64,000 nucleotides of DNA, taken from assembly GCA_963732405.1 (NCBI GenBank), contig CAVSZG010000001.1:2046001-2110000 (forward strand). The letters are read 5' to 3'. Numbering within the stretch: the stretch's first letter is position 1; the number at the start of each line of letters is the position of its first letter. This document shows, piece by piece, positions 24,626 to 33,269 of this stretch. The notes under the pieces are model-generated. The model worked only from the letters and a program-made list of their open reading frames with translations. It was not told where the DNA came from and did not search any database. The DNA comes from JAUIAI01 sp963732405. GTDB taxonomy: Bacteria; Pseudomonadota; Gammaproteobacteria; Burkholderiales; Burkholderiaceae_E. Position numbers and translations under genes: made by a program.

Positions 24626-26362
24626 ATGGCTGCAAGAACCGGCACCGCCCACGTCGTCACCACCAAGCGCACCTACAAGGGCAAGGTGTATCGCACTCAC
24701 TTGCTGCGGCGCAGTTATCGCGAAGACGGCAAGGTTAAGAACGAGACCCTGGGCAATCTGTCGCACCTGCCCGAGCACGTGGTCGAGATGGTGCGCGCCG
24801 CGTTGCAGGGTCAGGCCTTCGTACCCGTGTCGCAGGCCTTTGAGATCTGCGCCTCGCGGGCGCACGGTCATGTGCAAGCCGTGCAGATCGCGATGCAGCG
24901 CCTGGGCCTGGCCTCACTGATCGCCGGCAAGGCCTCGCGCGAGCGCGATCTGGTGGTGGCGATGATCGCCGCGCGTGTGCTGCAGCCGCACTCCAAGCTG
25001 GCCACCACGCGCGCTTGGCACCAGAGCACGCTGGCCGAAGAGTTCGACGTGGCCGATGCCAGCGAAGATGATCTGTACCGGGCCATGGACTGGTTGCTCG
25101 AGCGCCAGGGAGTGATTCAGAACAAGCTGGCGGCGCGCCACCTGAGCGAAGGGGCCATCGCGCTGTACGACCTGTCGTCCAGCTACTTCGAGGGCGCCAC
25201 CTGTCCGCTGGCCAGGCTGGGCCACAGTCGGGATCGCAAGCGTGGCACGCTGCAGGTCAACTACGGGGTGCTGACCAACGCGCAAGGCTGCCCGGTGTCG
25301 ATCTCGGTGTATGAGGGCAATACCAACGACAGCCAGACCGTCATCCCAGTGATGCGCCAATTGCGCCAGGACTTCGGCCTGCAGCGCGTGGTGCTGGTGG
25401 GCGATCGAGGGATGATCGGCAACGCGGCGATCGAGGCGATGCGCAAGGAACAGGGACTGCAATGGATCACCGCGCTCAAGAACGTGTCGATCCGCAAGCT
25501 CGCCCAAGTCGGTGATTTGCAGTTCGGCCTGTTCGACGAGCGCAATCTATTGGAGATCCGCTCCGAGTTGTACCCCGATGAGCGACTGGTGGTATGCCGC
25601 AATCATGCGTTGGCCAAGCTGCGCGCTCACAAGCGCGAATCGTTGTTGGCGGCCACCGAAGTCAAGCTCCAAGCCATCGGTGACCGTGTGCGGGCCGGGC
25701 GCCTGCGCGATCAAGACAAGATCGGCGTGGCGGTGGGCAAGATCGTCAACCAGTACAAGGTCGCCAAGCACTTCACCCTGCAGATCGACGAGCAGGCCTT
25801 CTTGTTTGCGCGCAACCCTCAGAGCATTGCCCAAGAAGCCGCCCTGGATGGGTTCTACGTCATTCGCACCAGCGTGCCGGACCAAGCGATGGAAGCGGCC
25901 CAGTGCGTGCGCAGCTACAAGGGCCTGGCCAACGTCGAGCGCGCGTTCCGCTCGATGAAGTCCATCGACCTACAGGTGCGTCCGATTCACCATCGCCTAG
26001 AGAACCGGGTGCGGGCCCATCTGTTCGTCTGCATGCTCGCCTACTACGTTCAGTGGCACCTGCAGCAAGCCTGGCGAGAGCTACTGTTCGCCGACGAAGA
26101 TCAGGCCGCCAAAGCGGTTCGCGATCCGGTGGCCCCGGCAAAGCGATCGGACAAGGCGCTGCGCAAGGTTAGTTCCAAGCGCAGCGACGACGGCACCCCG
26201 GTACACAGCTTCAAGACGCTGCTCAACGAATTGGCCACCATCGTTCGAAACATCTGCCGCACCCCGGGTGCCGACGCCACCACACCTGCCTTCAACGTCG
26301 TCACTACCGCGAATCCGACACAGCAGCGCGCGCTCGATCTCGTGCGCGCCATCACCGTGTAG
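24626..26362 (+). CDS. IS1634-family transposase
   Basis: The 578-residue DDE-type transposase has the family layout. An N-terminal DNA-binding part (TKRTYKGKVYRTHLLRRSYRE) is followed by a catalytic core with ALYDLSSSYFEG (first Asp), VVLVGDRGMIGN (second Asp) and a C-terminal RSYKGLANVERAFRSMK with the catalytic Glu, then a VRAHLFVCMLAYYVQW segment. The full length is within the usual range for IS1634. The ATG at 24626 gives MAARTGTAHVV, a natural start, and lies directly after a promoter, so initiation may be leaderless. No frameshift is seen. Confidence 0.92.
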   Translation: MAARTGTAHVVTTKRTYKGKVYRTHLLRRSYREDGKVKNETLGNLSHLPEHVVEMVRAALQGQAFVPVSQAFEICASRAHGHVQAVQIAMQRLGLASLIAGKASRERDLVVAMIAARVLQPHSKLATTRAWHQSTLAEEFDVADASEDDLYRAMDWLLERQGVIQNKLAARHLSEGAIALYDLSSSYFEGATCPLARLGHSRDRKRGTLQVNYGVLTNAQGCPVSISVYEGNTNDSQTVIPVMRQLRQDFGLQRVVLVGDRGMIGNAAIEAMRKEQGLQWITALKNVSIRKLAQVGDLQFGLFDERNLLEIRSELYPDERLVVCRNHALAKLRAHKRESLLAATEVKLQAIGDRVRAGRLRDQDKIGVAVGKIVNQYKVAKHFTLQIDEQAFLFARNPQSIAQEAALDGFYVIRTSVPDQAMEAAQCVRSYKGLANVERAFRSMKSIDLQVRPIHHRLENRVRAHLFVCMLAYYVQWHLQQAWRELLFADEDQAAKAVRDPVAPAKRSDKALRKVSSKRSDDGTPVHSFKTLLNELATIVRNICRTPGADATTPAFNVVTTANPTQQRALDLVRAITV

Positions 26363-26422
26363 ACAGAACCGCGAACCTGAAATTCGGCCAAGTCGCTGAA
26401 CAACAAGGAAAATTCGCGCAGC

Positions 26423-26439
26423 CGACGCAGGAACTTCAG
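26423..26439 (-). repeat. IS right terminal inverted repeat
   Basis: Ends with AGGAACTTCAG on the plus strand, the complement of the left terminus CTGAAGTTCCT, and abuts the second GCTAAT copy. Confidence 0.85.
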
Positions 26440-26445
26440 GCTAAT
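26440..26445. repeat. Target-site duplication, right copy (GCTAAT)
   Basis: Exact copy of 24473-24478. Removing the IS and one copy would place the older sequence ...GAGTC-GCTAAT-CAAAGG... 20 bp before the DUF262 ATG. Confidence 0.85.
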
Positions 26446-26459
26446 CAAAGGTCTAGAGA

Positions 26460-27528
26460 ATGGAAAGTTCATCAGATTTTGATCGAGAGATAAAAACGAC
26501 CGCAGTCGACTTTTCGTTTGGCGAGTTACTCAACTTGCATAACGATAACGAAATCGTGATTCGGCCAGAGTATCAACGGCTGTTTCGTTGGTCTAATGAG
26601 CGAGAGATCGAGGCTCATAGAATCGATAATTCTTGGATTACCGATTCCCCCGATTTTCTTCGTTGAAGGTAACAATGGAGTTCTCGAGCTAATCGATGGC
26701 TTGCAACGCACGAGTTCAGTACTGCAGTTTCTTGACCACGAATCGATTAAAGAGCCTGAATTAGTTTTGAGCGGATGCGACATCATTCCATCGCTTAACG
26801 GAAAGAGATTTCAGGACATTCCTCCTGCTGTTCGGCTCAAGGTAAAGCGGTCTCCGATTCGTGCGACGATCATTAACAAATCGGGCGATGCGTCGATAAA
26901 GTACGAAATGTTCAAGAGGTTGAACACTGGCGGCGCACTACTATCAGCGCAAGAGATTCGAAATTGCAGCTCCCGGATGGTCGACGGGGGTGATGTGATT
27001 TATGACGCAATCCAGGAAATGGCGCGATTTCCTGCCTTTTCGAAAGCAATCGCACGCCTTCCGGATTCGTCTAAGGAGAAGCGGGCAGATGAAGAACTGG
27101 TACTCCGATTCTTCGCGGTTACGTCCTATAGAAGTAAGTACAAGGGAAATATTGAAGACTGGTTAAACGCCTTTATGGAAGATATTTTGTTCAAGAGGTT
27201 GGACTTCGATCTCACGGATAGACAAGCCCATTTTAAGAAAGTGTTCAGTCTCATCAGCGAAAAATTAGGCGACGAAGCATTTACTCGTTTTAATAAATCT
27301 GGTGGGGGAATTGGTCGGCTTGCGCCGGCATATTTTGAAGCTGCAGTTTGCGCGTTCGATACGAATTTCGAATCTATCCGAAAGATGAAGCCGAAAGAAG
27401 TTAAGGAAAGGCTGAAACAAGCATTTTCAGATGAGAAGTTTAAGGATGCAACCGGGCCGGGAGCAAATTCGATTCCAAAGCTCGAAGAACGAATTTCAGT
27501 CATTACAAGGCAATTGGGCGGGAAATGA
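26460..27528 (+). pseudogene. DUF262 (ParB-like/GmrS-type) gene broken by a frameshift near 26599
   Basis: The reading frame from ATG 26460 (AAAGG site 8 nt before) gives IVIRPEYQRLFRWSNE, the DUF262 N-terminal motif. It then leaves frame and stops at 26666. The rest of the protein continues in the +1 frame from about 26600: SRLIESIILGLPIPPIFF, then LIDGLQRTSSVL (the DGQQR-type core motif) and ~250 further residues to 27528. Skipping one base near 26600 restores WSNE-ERSRLIES. Without it, only a form starting at ATG 26596 and lacking the PEYQR motif could be made. No slippery heptamer is visible. It is AT-rich relative to its surroundings and coupled by ATGA to the HEPN gene. Confidence 0.82.
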
Positions 27529-28145
27529 TTGCACTGAACTCGATTTCGGCGGATTTGGACTGGAGGGAAAGCGAGATTGGATCAATGCGAATTCTTCTTG
27601 CCTCTGAATCGGTCACACCGATTCAGAGGCAAGCTTTGCTGAGGGCCGCATGGGCCATGTTGTACGCACACTACGAGGGATTTTGCAAGAATTCCCTGAC
27701 CATCTACTTCGAAGCGGTTGCAGACTCTGGCGCTACTTGTAAATCACTACCTTCGCAGACGAAACTTTTTGCTCTTCGTAAGGCGCTTAAGCAATTAAGG
27801 ACTCTAGCTGATCCTGATCTGTTGAGTGCGATTCATAGCTTTGAGCAATCGCATCTTGTTGCTCCGCCGATATTTCCTGAGATCGACACCGAGTCGAACC
27901 TTTGGCCGAGTGTGCTGATAGGACTGTTGGAGCTTGCTGACCTGCGTGCAGATATTGTCAGAGAGCATCAGTCCAAACTTAAGACTCTCGTTGAGCGCCG
28001 GAACAAGATTGCACACGGTGAGGAGAACTTCATAGCAGAGCTGTCCTACTATCATTCTTTTGAAAACGTCGTTTACGATGTACTGTATAACATTGCCTTT
28101 CAGGTGGACGAAAGGCTGTCGTTGCCTCCGTATGTTGCTGTCTAA
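27525..28145 (+). CDS. HEPN-type RNase, MAE_28990/MAE_18760-like
   Basis: The 206-residue all-helical protein has LLRAAWAMLYAHYEGFCK near residues 39-55 and the HEPN RNase motif RxxxxH as R159-NKIA-H164, in ERRNKIAHGE. This pattern fits the HEPN proteins named after Microcystis MAE_28990/MAE_18760, which I recall as candidate toxins or effectors in defence islands. HEPN RNases cut RNA in stress or phage response. Its ATG overlaps the DUF262 stop, so the two were one unit. Unlike its partner it is intact. Codons 25-37 form a perfect hairpin. AT-rich composition suggests transfer. Confidence 0.78.
   Translation: MIALNSISADLDWRESEIGSMRILLASESVTPIQRQALLRAAWAMLYAHYEGFCKNSLTIYFEAVADSGATCKSLPSQTKLFALRKALKQLRTLADPDLLSAIHSFEQSHLVAPPIFPEIDTESNLWPSVLIGLLELADLRADIVREHQSKLKTLVERRNKIAHGEENFIAELSYYHSFENVVYDVLYNIAFQVDERLSLPPYVAV
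27597..27633. repeat. Perfect 17-bp stem, 3-nt loop hairpin inside the HEPN coding sequence
   Basis: CTTGCCTCTGAATCGGT (27597-27613) and its exact complement ACCGATTCAGAGGCAAG (27617-27633) flank the loop CAC. The frame reads straight through (LASES-VTP-IQRQA). Such a stem is strong enough to affect translation or to be an RNase target in the message. Confidence 0.85.
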
Positions 28146-28180
28146 CGCTGGCGCGGCATCGCCCGAATGCCGCCGCCCGA

Positions 28181-29128
28181 TCAGATCTCGCGTTCGGCCC
28201 CAGCGCGCAGACTGCGCACCACCTCGGCGGTGACGTCACGCTGCAAGGCAATCATTTCTTCACCCAGCGCACGCACCAGTCGCCGCTGCAGTTGCTGCAC
28301 CAGCGGCCGCTCCTGCAAGCCCACATACTCGCGCAATTGATCGACCGGCATGTTCCGATACAGGTACAGATACGTCATCTGGACCTGCTCATGTTGAAAG
28401 GGTCGCACTCGCTCAATGAATGCCTGGATCGCCTGATCCATATCCTCGCGGCTCGCGGCCGGGCGGGCCAGCTCGAACTCGTGCATGGCCAATGAGGTGC
28501 CCCAGACGCTGGCCGCCGCCACGCCGACCGACATCTCGGTCACACCGATGGCCTGATCCAGTCGCTCGATGGCATCCAGTCGTTGCGCACCATCGGGCTG
28601 CTCGCGTACCGACAGCGCATAGTCGCGCATCAGGTGCATTGAAACCGGTTGAAACGCCAACTCGTGGCGTACCGCGCGGGCGGCAATTTCCGAGCGGGCG
28701 ACGGCCAACAGGGCGTGCAGCGAAGACTCATCCGCGATCTCGAACTCGGCTCGCAGTCGGGTGGCAAAGCGTTCGCGATCGGCCTGGCGTCGATACAGAT
28801 CGATCACCCGTTGCCGCCTGTCCGCATCCAGTTTCACGACATCCGGATGCTCTCGCACGCCGGCGATGATGTTCTCGACCATGCTGGTGCAGAGTTGATC
28901 GAGCCTTGCCGCCTGCCAGACCTCTTCGAGCAGTGTGGATCGGGCAGCATCGGCGTGGTTCATCGGGCCGCTGAACGCAATCGCGTGCGGCGTGGTCTGC
29001 CCGCCTGTGATCAGGGATTCGGCATGGGCCGGCAATGCACCGCCCTGCAGGCCCAGGGCGGACAGGCCGCTCAGGGTCAGGCTGACCAACAGCGTTCGGA
29101 ATCTCGGAATTCGTCTGTGCACAGGCAT
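28181..29128 (-). CDS. Secreted alpha-helical protein of unknown function
   Basis: The 315-residue protein starts with a signal peptide (arginine-rich n-region, hydrophobic core LLVSLTLSGLSALGL, cleavage near AHAES, about residue 38). The mature part is mostly charged helices with no cysteine pairs beyond one and no motif I recognise. It somewhat resembles periplasmic DUF2059-like helical repeats (LRREFEIAD... and ...VRPFQHEQVQMTYLYLYRNM), but I cannot confirm that. The ATG at 29128 is preferred to a TTG at 29140. GC content returns to the chromosomal level here, marking the right edge of the AT-rich cassette. Confidence 0.65.
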   Translation of the reverse strand: MPVHRRIPRFRTLLVSLTLSGLSALGLQGGALPAHAESLITGGQTTPHAIAFSGPMNHADAARSTLLEEVWQAARLDQLCTSMVENIIAGVREHPDVVKLDADRRQRVIDLYRRQADRERFATRLRAEFEIADESSLHALLAVARSEIAARAVRHELAFQPVSMHLMRDYALSVREQPDGAQRLDAIERLDQAIGVTEMSVGVAAASVWGTSLAMHEFELARPAASREDMDQAIQAFIERVRPFQHEQVQMTYLYLYRNMPVDQLREYVGLQERPLVQQLQRRLVRALGEEMIALQRDVTAEVVRSLRAGAEREI

Positions 29129-29258
29129 CGGATCACGCAAGGTTTGCTCGGATGACCAGAGCGTACGTTGCGCACAGGCATCATCACAAGATCCCGGTCG
29201 ACCATCCGGCGCGGGTTTGGGTCCGTTCGCCAGTCGGTGCTTCGAATCGGCTGCATTG

Positions 29259-29283
29259 CCTCGGTCTGCTCGCCGGACCGAGG
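29259..29283 (-). terminator. Hairpin after the molybdopterin oxidoreductase gene
   Basis: CCTCGGTC (29259-29266) and GACCGAGG (29276-29283) form an 8-bp stem; a second small palindrome GTGAC-N5-GTCAC follows on its upstream side for the minus strand. It lies 37 nt past the oxidoreductase stop. No T-run, so it may be Rho-assisted. Confidence 0.4.
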
Positions 29284-29319
29284 TGACGAACGGTCACTCA
29301 GGCAGGATGAACGCGGGGA

Positions 29320-31401
29320 TCAGTCGGGCTTGCGCAGCCAGATCGCCGTGTCATGAAACACTGCGCCACCATTGGGGTAACCTGGCTCGGCCGAGGTCAG
29401 CAAGTTGATGCCCATGCCGCCCTCGAAGCGCTCGTTCGGCCAGATACCTTCGAGAACCACCACGCCACGCTGCTGTCCATCGGTCGACTGTGCATGGGCG
29501 CGCACCTGGCCGCGACGGTTGCCCAAGATCACCGGGTCACCGTCCTGCAGCGACAAGGCCAGGCAGTCGTCGGGATGGATCAGGGCGGTCGGGCGATGTT
29601 CGCGCTTGAGTGAACCGGGCGTTTCGGTGAAGGTGGTGTTCAGGAAGGTTCGGGCCGGTGCCGCCACCAGCCGGAACGGATGTTCGTCGGTGGCTTCATC
29701 GGTCACGGCGCAATGATCGGGCAACACCGGCATGGATTGCCAGCGACCGCCGAAGGCTGACCAGTCAGGCCGGAAGCGAAACCGACCATCGGGCCAGGCA
29801 AAGCCATCGAGAAAATTCGTCTTGTCGAACGGGTAGCTGCAGTCCTGGCCGCCGCGCTCGATATTGGTCTGCGCATCCCAGAGGCCCGAGCGGCTCAGGG
29901 TTTCATTCATGAGTTCCCAGGCGGTCAGTTCGAAGCCCCGATGACGGGCACCCAGGCGTTGTGCCAGATCGCAGATCACCTGATGATTCTCGCGGCATTC
30001 GCCGGGCGGCTCGATGATCTTGCGGGACACCTGGAACACCGTGTGTCCCGAGGCGGTGTAGAAGTCATCATGTTCGGCGAACATCGTGGCGGGCAACACG
30101 ATATCGGCGAGGGCAGCGGTCTCGGTCATGAATTGTTCATGCACACACAAAAAGAGGTCTTCGCGCCGGAATCCTGCATGAACCTTGGCCAGTTCCGGAC
30201 AGACCACGGCCGGATTGGTGTTCTGCACGAGCATCGCGGTGACCGGTGGCCCGTCACCCAGGGCATCGCGTTCACCGACCAGGATCGGTCCGAGCCGGGA
30301 CTGATCGAGCAGGCGTACCGACGGATCCACCACGTCGAGTCCTTCAATCAGGGTCCGGTCCAGGGGATAGATGGCCGAATGCCCGTAGAGTGCGCCGCCG
30401 CCCCGTTCCTGCCAGGCACCGGTCACTGCCGGCAGGCAACTGACCGCATGCATGTTCGCCGCACCATTGCGCGACCGGGAAAAGCCATGGTGGCAGCGGA
30501 TATAGGCGCGTTTGGTGCCGCCATAGAGCCGCGCGAACGCCACGATCTCTTCAACACTCAGCCCGGTGATCTGCGCGGCCCAGGCTGGCGTGCGCGTGGC
30601 CAGATGGGCTTCGAGTTGCTCAGGCACATCGGTGTAGCGACGCAGATAGTCGCGATCGGCCATGCCTTCGGCGAACAGGACATGCATGACCGCGCAGGCC
30701 AGTGCAGCGTCGGTGCCGGGGCGCACGGCCAGATGCAGGTCGGCACGCTCGGCCGTGCCGGTTCGATACGGGTCGACGACCACGAGTCGGGCGCCGCGCT
30801 TTTTCGCCCGCATCACATGGGTCATGACATTGACCTGGGTGTTGACGGGATTGCCGCCCCAGATCACGATGACCTCGGCATGGTCGGCGGCATCGAGCAG
30901 GCTCGCGCCGCGTTTGGCGCCGGTGCCGGCGATCCAGCCATTGTCGGCGAGGGTGACGCAGATCGTGCCGTAATAGCGCGAGTATCCGAGCGCGTGGGTC
31001 AGGCGGTTGATGCCATCGCGCTGCACCAGGCCCATGGTGCCGGCGTAGTAATACGGCCAGATCGTTTCGGCGCCATGGCGGGCCACCCGTACGGTGAATT
31101 GCTCGGCGACGATATCGAGCGCGTCATCCCAGGCAATCGGCTCAAATTGTCGGCTGCCCTTGGCGCCGGTCCGGCGAAGAGGGCGCGTGAGCCGGTCGGG
31201 ATGGTGAATCCGCTCGGCGTAGCGCGCAACCTTCTCGCACACCACGCCCGCCGTGTAATCGTTGCGCTTGCCGCCGCGCACCCGGCCGATGGTGTTGGCG
31301 TCCAGGCGCTCGACATCAAGCGCGCAGACGCTGGTGCAGTCGTGAGGGCAGACCGAGGGAACGATGGCCGGGATCGGCGCGGCGCGTAGCGGTGCATTCA
31401 T
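29320..31401 (-). CDS. Molybdopterin-dependent oxidoreductase (formate dehydrogenase/BisC-like)
   Basis: The 693-residue protein has an N-terminal [4Fe-4S] site (CPHDCTSVC, then VVCEK) and KVARYAERIHHPDRL, the ITWDDAL-like region as EPIAWDDALDIV, a molybdenum-site region CHHGFSRSRNGAAN, and a C-terminal molydopterin-dinucleotide-binding beta domain (GDPVILGNRRGQVRAHA). This is the prokaryotic molybdopterin oxidoreductase family in cytoplasmic form, since no twin-arginine signal is seen. The ATG at 31401 is preferred over 31449. The substrate is unknown; relatives include formate dehydrogenases and thiosulfate/anaerobic reductases. Confidence 0.88.
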   Translation of the reverse strand: MNAPLRAAPIPAIVPSVCPHDCTSVCALDVERLDANTIGRVRGGKRNDYTAGVVCEKVARYAERIHHPDRLTRPLRRTGAKGSRQFEPIAWDDALDIVAEQFTVRVARHGAETIWPYYYAGTMGLVQRDGINRLTHALGYSRYYGTICVTLADNGWIAGTGAKRGASLLDAADHAEVIVIWGGNPVNTQVNVMTHVMRAKKRGARLVVVDPYRTGTAERADLHLAVRPGTDAALACAVMHVLFAEGMADRDYLRRYTDVPEQLEAHLATRTPAWAAQITGLSVEEIVAFARLYGGTKRAYIRCHHGFSRSRNGAANMHAVSCLPAVTGAWQERGGGALYGHSAIYPLDRTLIEGLDVVDPSVRLLDQSRLGPILVGERDALGDGPPVTAMLVQNTNPAVVCPELAKVHAGFRREDLFLCVHEQFMTETAALADIVLPATMFAEHDDFYTASGHTVFQVSRKIIEPPGECRENHQVICDLAQRLGARHRGFELTAWELMNETLSRSGLWDAQTNIERGGQDCSYPFDKTNFLDGFAWPDGRFRFRPDWSAFGGRWQSMPVLPDHCAVTDEATDEHPFRLVAAPARTFLNTTFTETPGSLKREHRPTALIHPDDCLALSLQDGDPVILGNRRGQVRAHAQSTDGQQRGVVVLEGIWPNERFEGGMGINLLTSAEPGYPNGGAVFHDTAIWLRKPD

Positions 31402-31487
31402 CGCCGCACTATATCGCAGCCGCGCCGGCCGCATCGGCCTGATGGTCATCCATCGCCGGGCGCCGGCCTGCCCTCAGGCCCCGCCTG

Positions 31488-33164
31488 TTAGGCGGCGCGC
31501 GGCATCGCCAGGCCTTGCGCCCGCCGGACCCCCGAGAGAATCGCGGCCAGCGAGGCGGTGACCGTATTGGTGTGCGAACCGACGCCAAACAGGGCAGCGC
31601 CCCCGTCGACACACATCTCGATATAGGCGACGGCCCTGGCATCGGCCCCGGTGCCCGTGGCATGCTGGTGATAGTCGAGCACCTCGATGCGCAGCCCGGT
31701 CACCTCGCGCAAGCCGTTGACCAGGGCGTCGATCGGTCCGGTGCCGGTGCCGGCGACCCGCGTCTTGCGGCCTTGCAGGGCAAACTCGGCGCTCAGCGAT
31801 ACCATGCCGTCGCCGTTGCTGGCCGACCAGATCGGCGGGCTCGTGTCCACGCCATATTCGTTGGCCAGCAAGGTCCAGAGGTCGTTTGCGGTCAGCTCCT
31901 TTCCTTCGACGTCCATCACCCGTTGCACGACGCCACTGAATTCGATCTGCATTCGCCTGGGCATCTCCAGCCCGTATTCGGTCTGCAGCAGATAGGCGAT
32001 GCCGCCCTTGCCCGACTGGGAATTGACCCGGATCACCGCCTCGTAGCTGCGCCCCAGGTCCTGCGGATCGATCGGCAGATAGGGGATGGCCCAGATATCG
32101 TTGGCGATGCGCTGATCGAAGGCTTTTTTGATCGCGTCCTGGTGTGACCCGGAAAACGAGGTGTAGACCAGATCGCCCGCATACGGATGGCGCGGATGAA
32201 CCGGCAGCGCATTGCAATATTCGACCGTGCGCCGGATTTCATCGATATCGGAGAAGTCCAGCTGAGGATGAACGCCCTGGGTGTACAGATTCAGGGCGAT
32301 ATTGACCAGGTCGACATTGCCGGTGCGTTCGCCATTGCCGAACAGACAGCCTTCGATGCGATCGGCGCCGGCCATCAGTGCCAATTCGCCGGCGGCCGTG
32401 CCGGTGCCGCGATCATTGTGCGGATGCACGGACAACACCACACTGTCACGACGCGCGATGTGCCGATGGGTCCATTCCATCATGTCGGCAAAGATGTTCG
32501 GCGTGGAATATTCGACCGTGGAGGGCAGGTTGATGATGCACTTGTGTTCGGGCGTGGGCCGCCAGACCTCGGTGACTGCATCGATCGTGCGCGTGGCGAA
32601 GTCGAGTTCGGTGCCCGACCAGTGTTCGGGAGAGTATTCGAAGGTCCAGTGGGTGTCAGGCTGGGCCATCGAGTGGTCGAGCAGCAGTCGTGCGCTGTGG
32701 GTGGCCAGGCCGACGATCTCGTCCTCGTTCATGCCCAGCACGACCTTGCGCATGGTCGGCGAGGTGGCGTTGTAGACATGGACGATGGCGCGTGGCGCCC
32801 CGCGCAATGATTCGAAGGTGCGTGCGATCAGATGATCGCGCGCCTGGGTGAGCACCTGGATCGTCACATCATCGGGGATCCGGTCCTGCTCGATCAGGGT
32901 TCGGACGAAATCGAACTCGACCTGCGAGGCCGATGGAAAACCGACTTCGATCTGTTTGAAGCCGATGCGCACCAGCATGTCGAACATGCGCTGTTTGCGG
33001 GCGATGTCCATGGGCTCGATGAGGGCCTGGTTGCCGTCGCGCAGATCGACGCTGCACCAGAGCGGCGCCTTGTCCAGCACCCGGTCAGGCCAGGTTCTGT
33101 CGGTGAGTGCAACCGGCGCAAACGCGCGGTATTTTCTGGTGGGATCTGGGAGCATCATGGGCAT
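31488..33164 (-). CDS. leuA: 2-isopropylmalate synthase, long (LeuA type 2) form
   Basis: The 558-residue enzyme condenses acetyl-CoA with 2-oxoisovalerate as the first committed step of leucine synthesis. It has CSVDLRDGNQALIEPM with the metal/substrate residues, EVGFPSASQVEFDFVR, LSVHPHNDRGTG with the metal His pair, GCLFGNGERTGN, and the C-terminal leucine-binding allosteric domain (~residues 430-558). The start could be ATG 33164, 33158 or 33155. It is preceded by a leucine-rich leader peptide gene (33270-33338) and a strong hairpin (33219-33250), so it is very probably controlled by attenuation in addition to feedback inhibition. Confidence 0.95.
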   Translation of the reverse strand: MPMMLPDPTRKYRAFAPVALTDRTWPDRVLDKAPLWCSVDLRDGNQALIEPMDIARKQRMFDMLVRIGFKQIEVGFPSASQVEFDFVRTLIEQDRIPDDVTIQVLTQARDHLIARTFESLRGAPRAIVHVYNATSPTMRKVVLGMNEDEIVGLATHSARLLLDHSMAQPDTHWTFEYSPEHWSGTELDFATRTIDAVTEVWRPTPEHKCIINLPSTVEYSTPNIFADMMEWTHRHIARRDSVVLSVHPHNDRGTGTAAGELALMAGADRIEGCLFGNGERTGNVDLVNIALNLYTQGVHPQLDFSDIDEIRRTVEYCNALPVHPRHPYAGDLVYTSFSGSHQDAIKKAFDQRIANDIWAIPYLPIDPQDLGRSYEAVIRVNSQSGKGGIAYLLQTEYGLEMPRRMQIEFSGVVQRVMDVEGKELTANDLWTLLANEYGVDTSPPIWSASNGDGMVSLSAEFALQGRKTRVAGTGTGPIDALVNGLREVTGLRIEVLDYHQHATGTGADARAVAYIEMCVDGGAALFGVGSHTNTVTASLAAILSGVRRAQGLAMPRAA

Positions 33165-33218
33165 TCTCGGGTGGGCTGGGTCTGGATGACCCGCCGATCC
33201 TGCCAGCCCTGAAAGCCG

Positions 33219-33250
33219 AACGGCCCGTAGCTGGAGGCTGACGGGCCGTT
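33219..33250 (-). terminator. leuA attenuator hairpin
   Basis: AACGGCCCGT (33219-33228) and ACGGGCCGTT (33241-33250) are exact 10-bp inverted repeats around a 12-nt loop, between the leader peptide stop and leuA. On the minus strand it is followed by CGGCTTTC, a short pyrimidine stretch, not a full U-run. Its position fits the terminator of a leucine attenuator. Confidence 0.75.
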
Positions 33251-33269
33251 GGTCGGTGAAAGGTGCGCG

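Larger units (their letters stand above)
24479..26439 (+). mobile_element. Intact IS1634-family insertion sequence, 1961 bp
   Basis: Both ends are defined by the sequence. The left end reads CTGAAGTTCCTCGTCG from 24479, and the reverse complement of the right end reads CTGAAGTTCCTGCGTCG from 26439: 11 identical bases, then a one-base offset. A 6-bp duplication GCTAAT flanks it. Inside are an entry terminator (24524-24567), a promoter (24590-24618) and one full-length transposase gene (24626-26362). The intact frame, ends and perfect duplication suggest a recent insertion. It lies between the old IS91 remnant and the DUF262/HEPN cassette, 20 bp before the DUF262 start codon. Confidence 0.92.

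Noticed and set aside
26590..26610. Programmed frameshift in the DUF262 gene
   Set aside because: No slippery heptamer or downstream stimulatory element is visible at the break; a simple base change is more likely.
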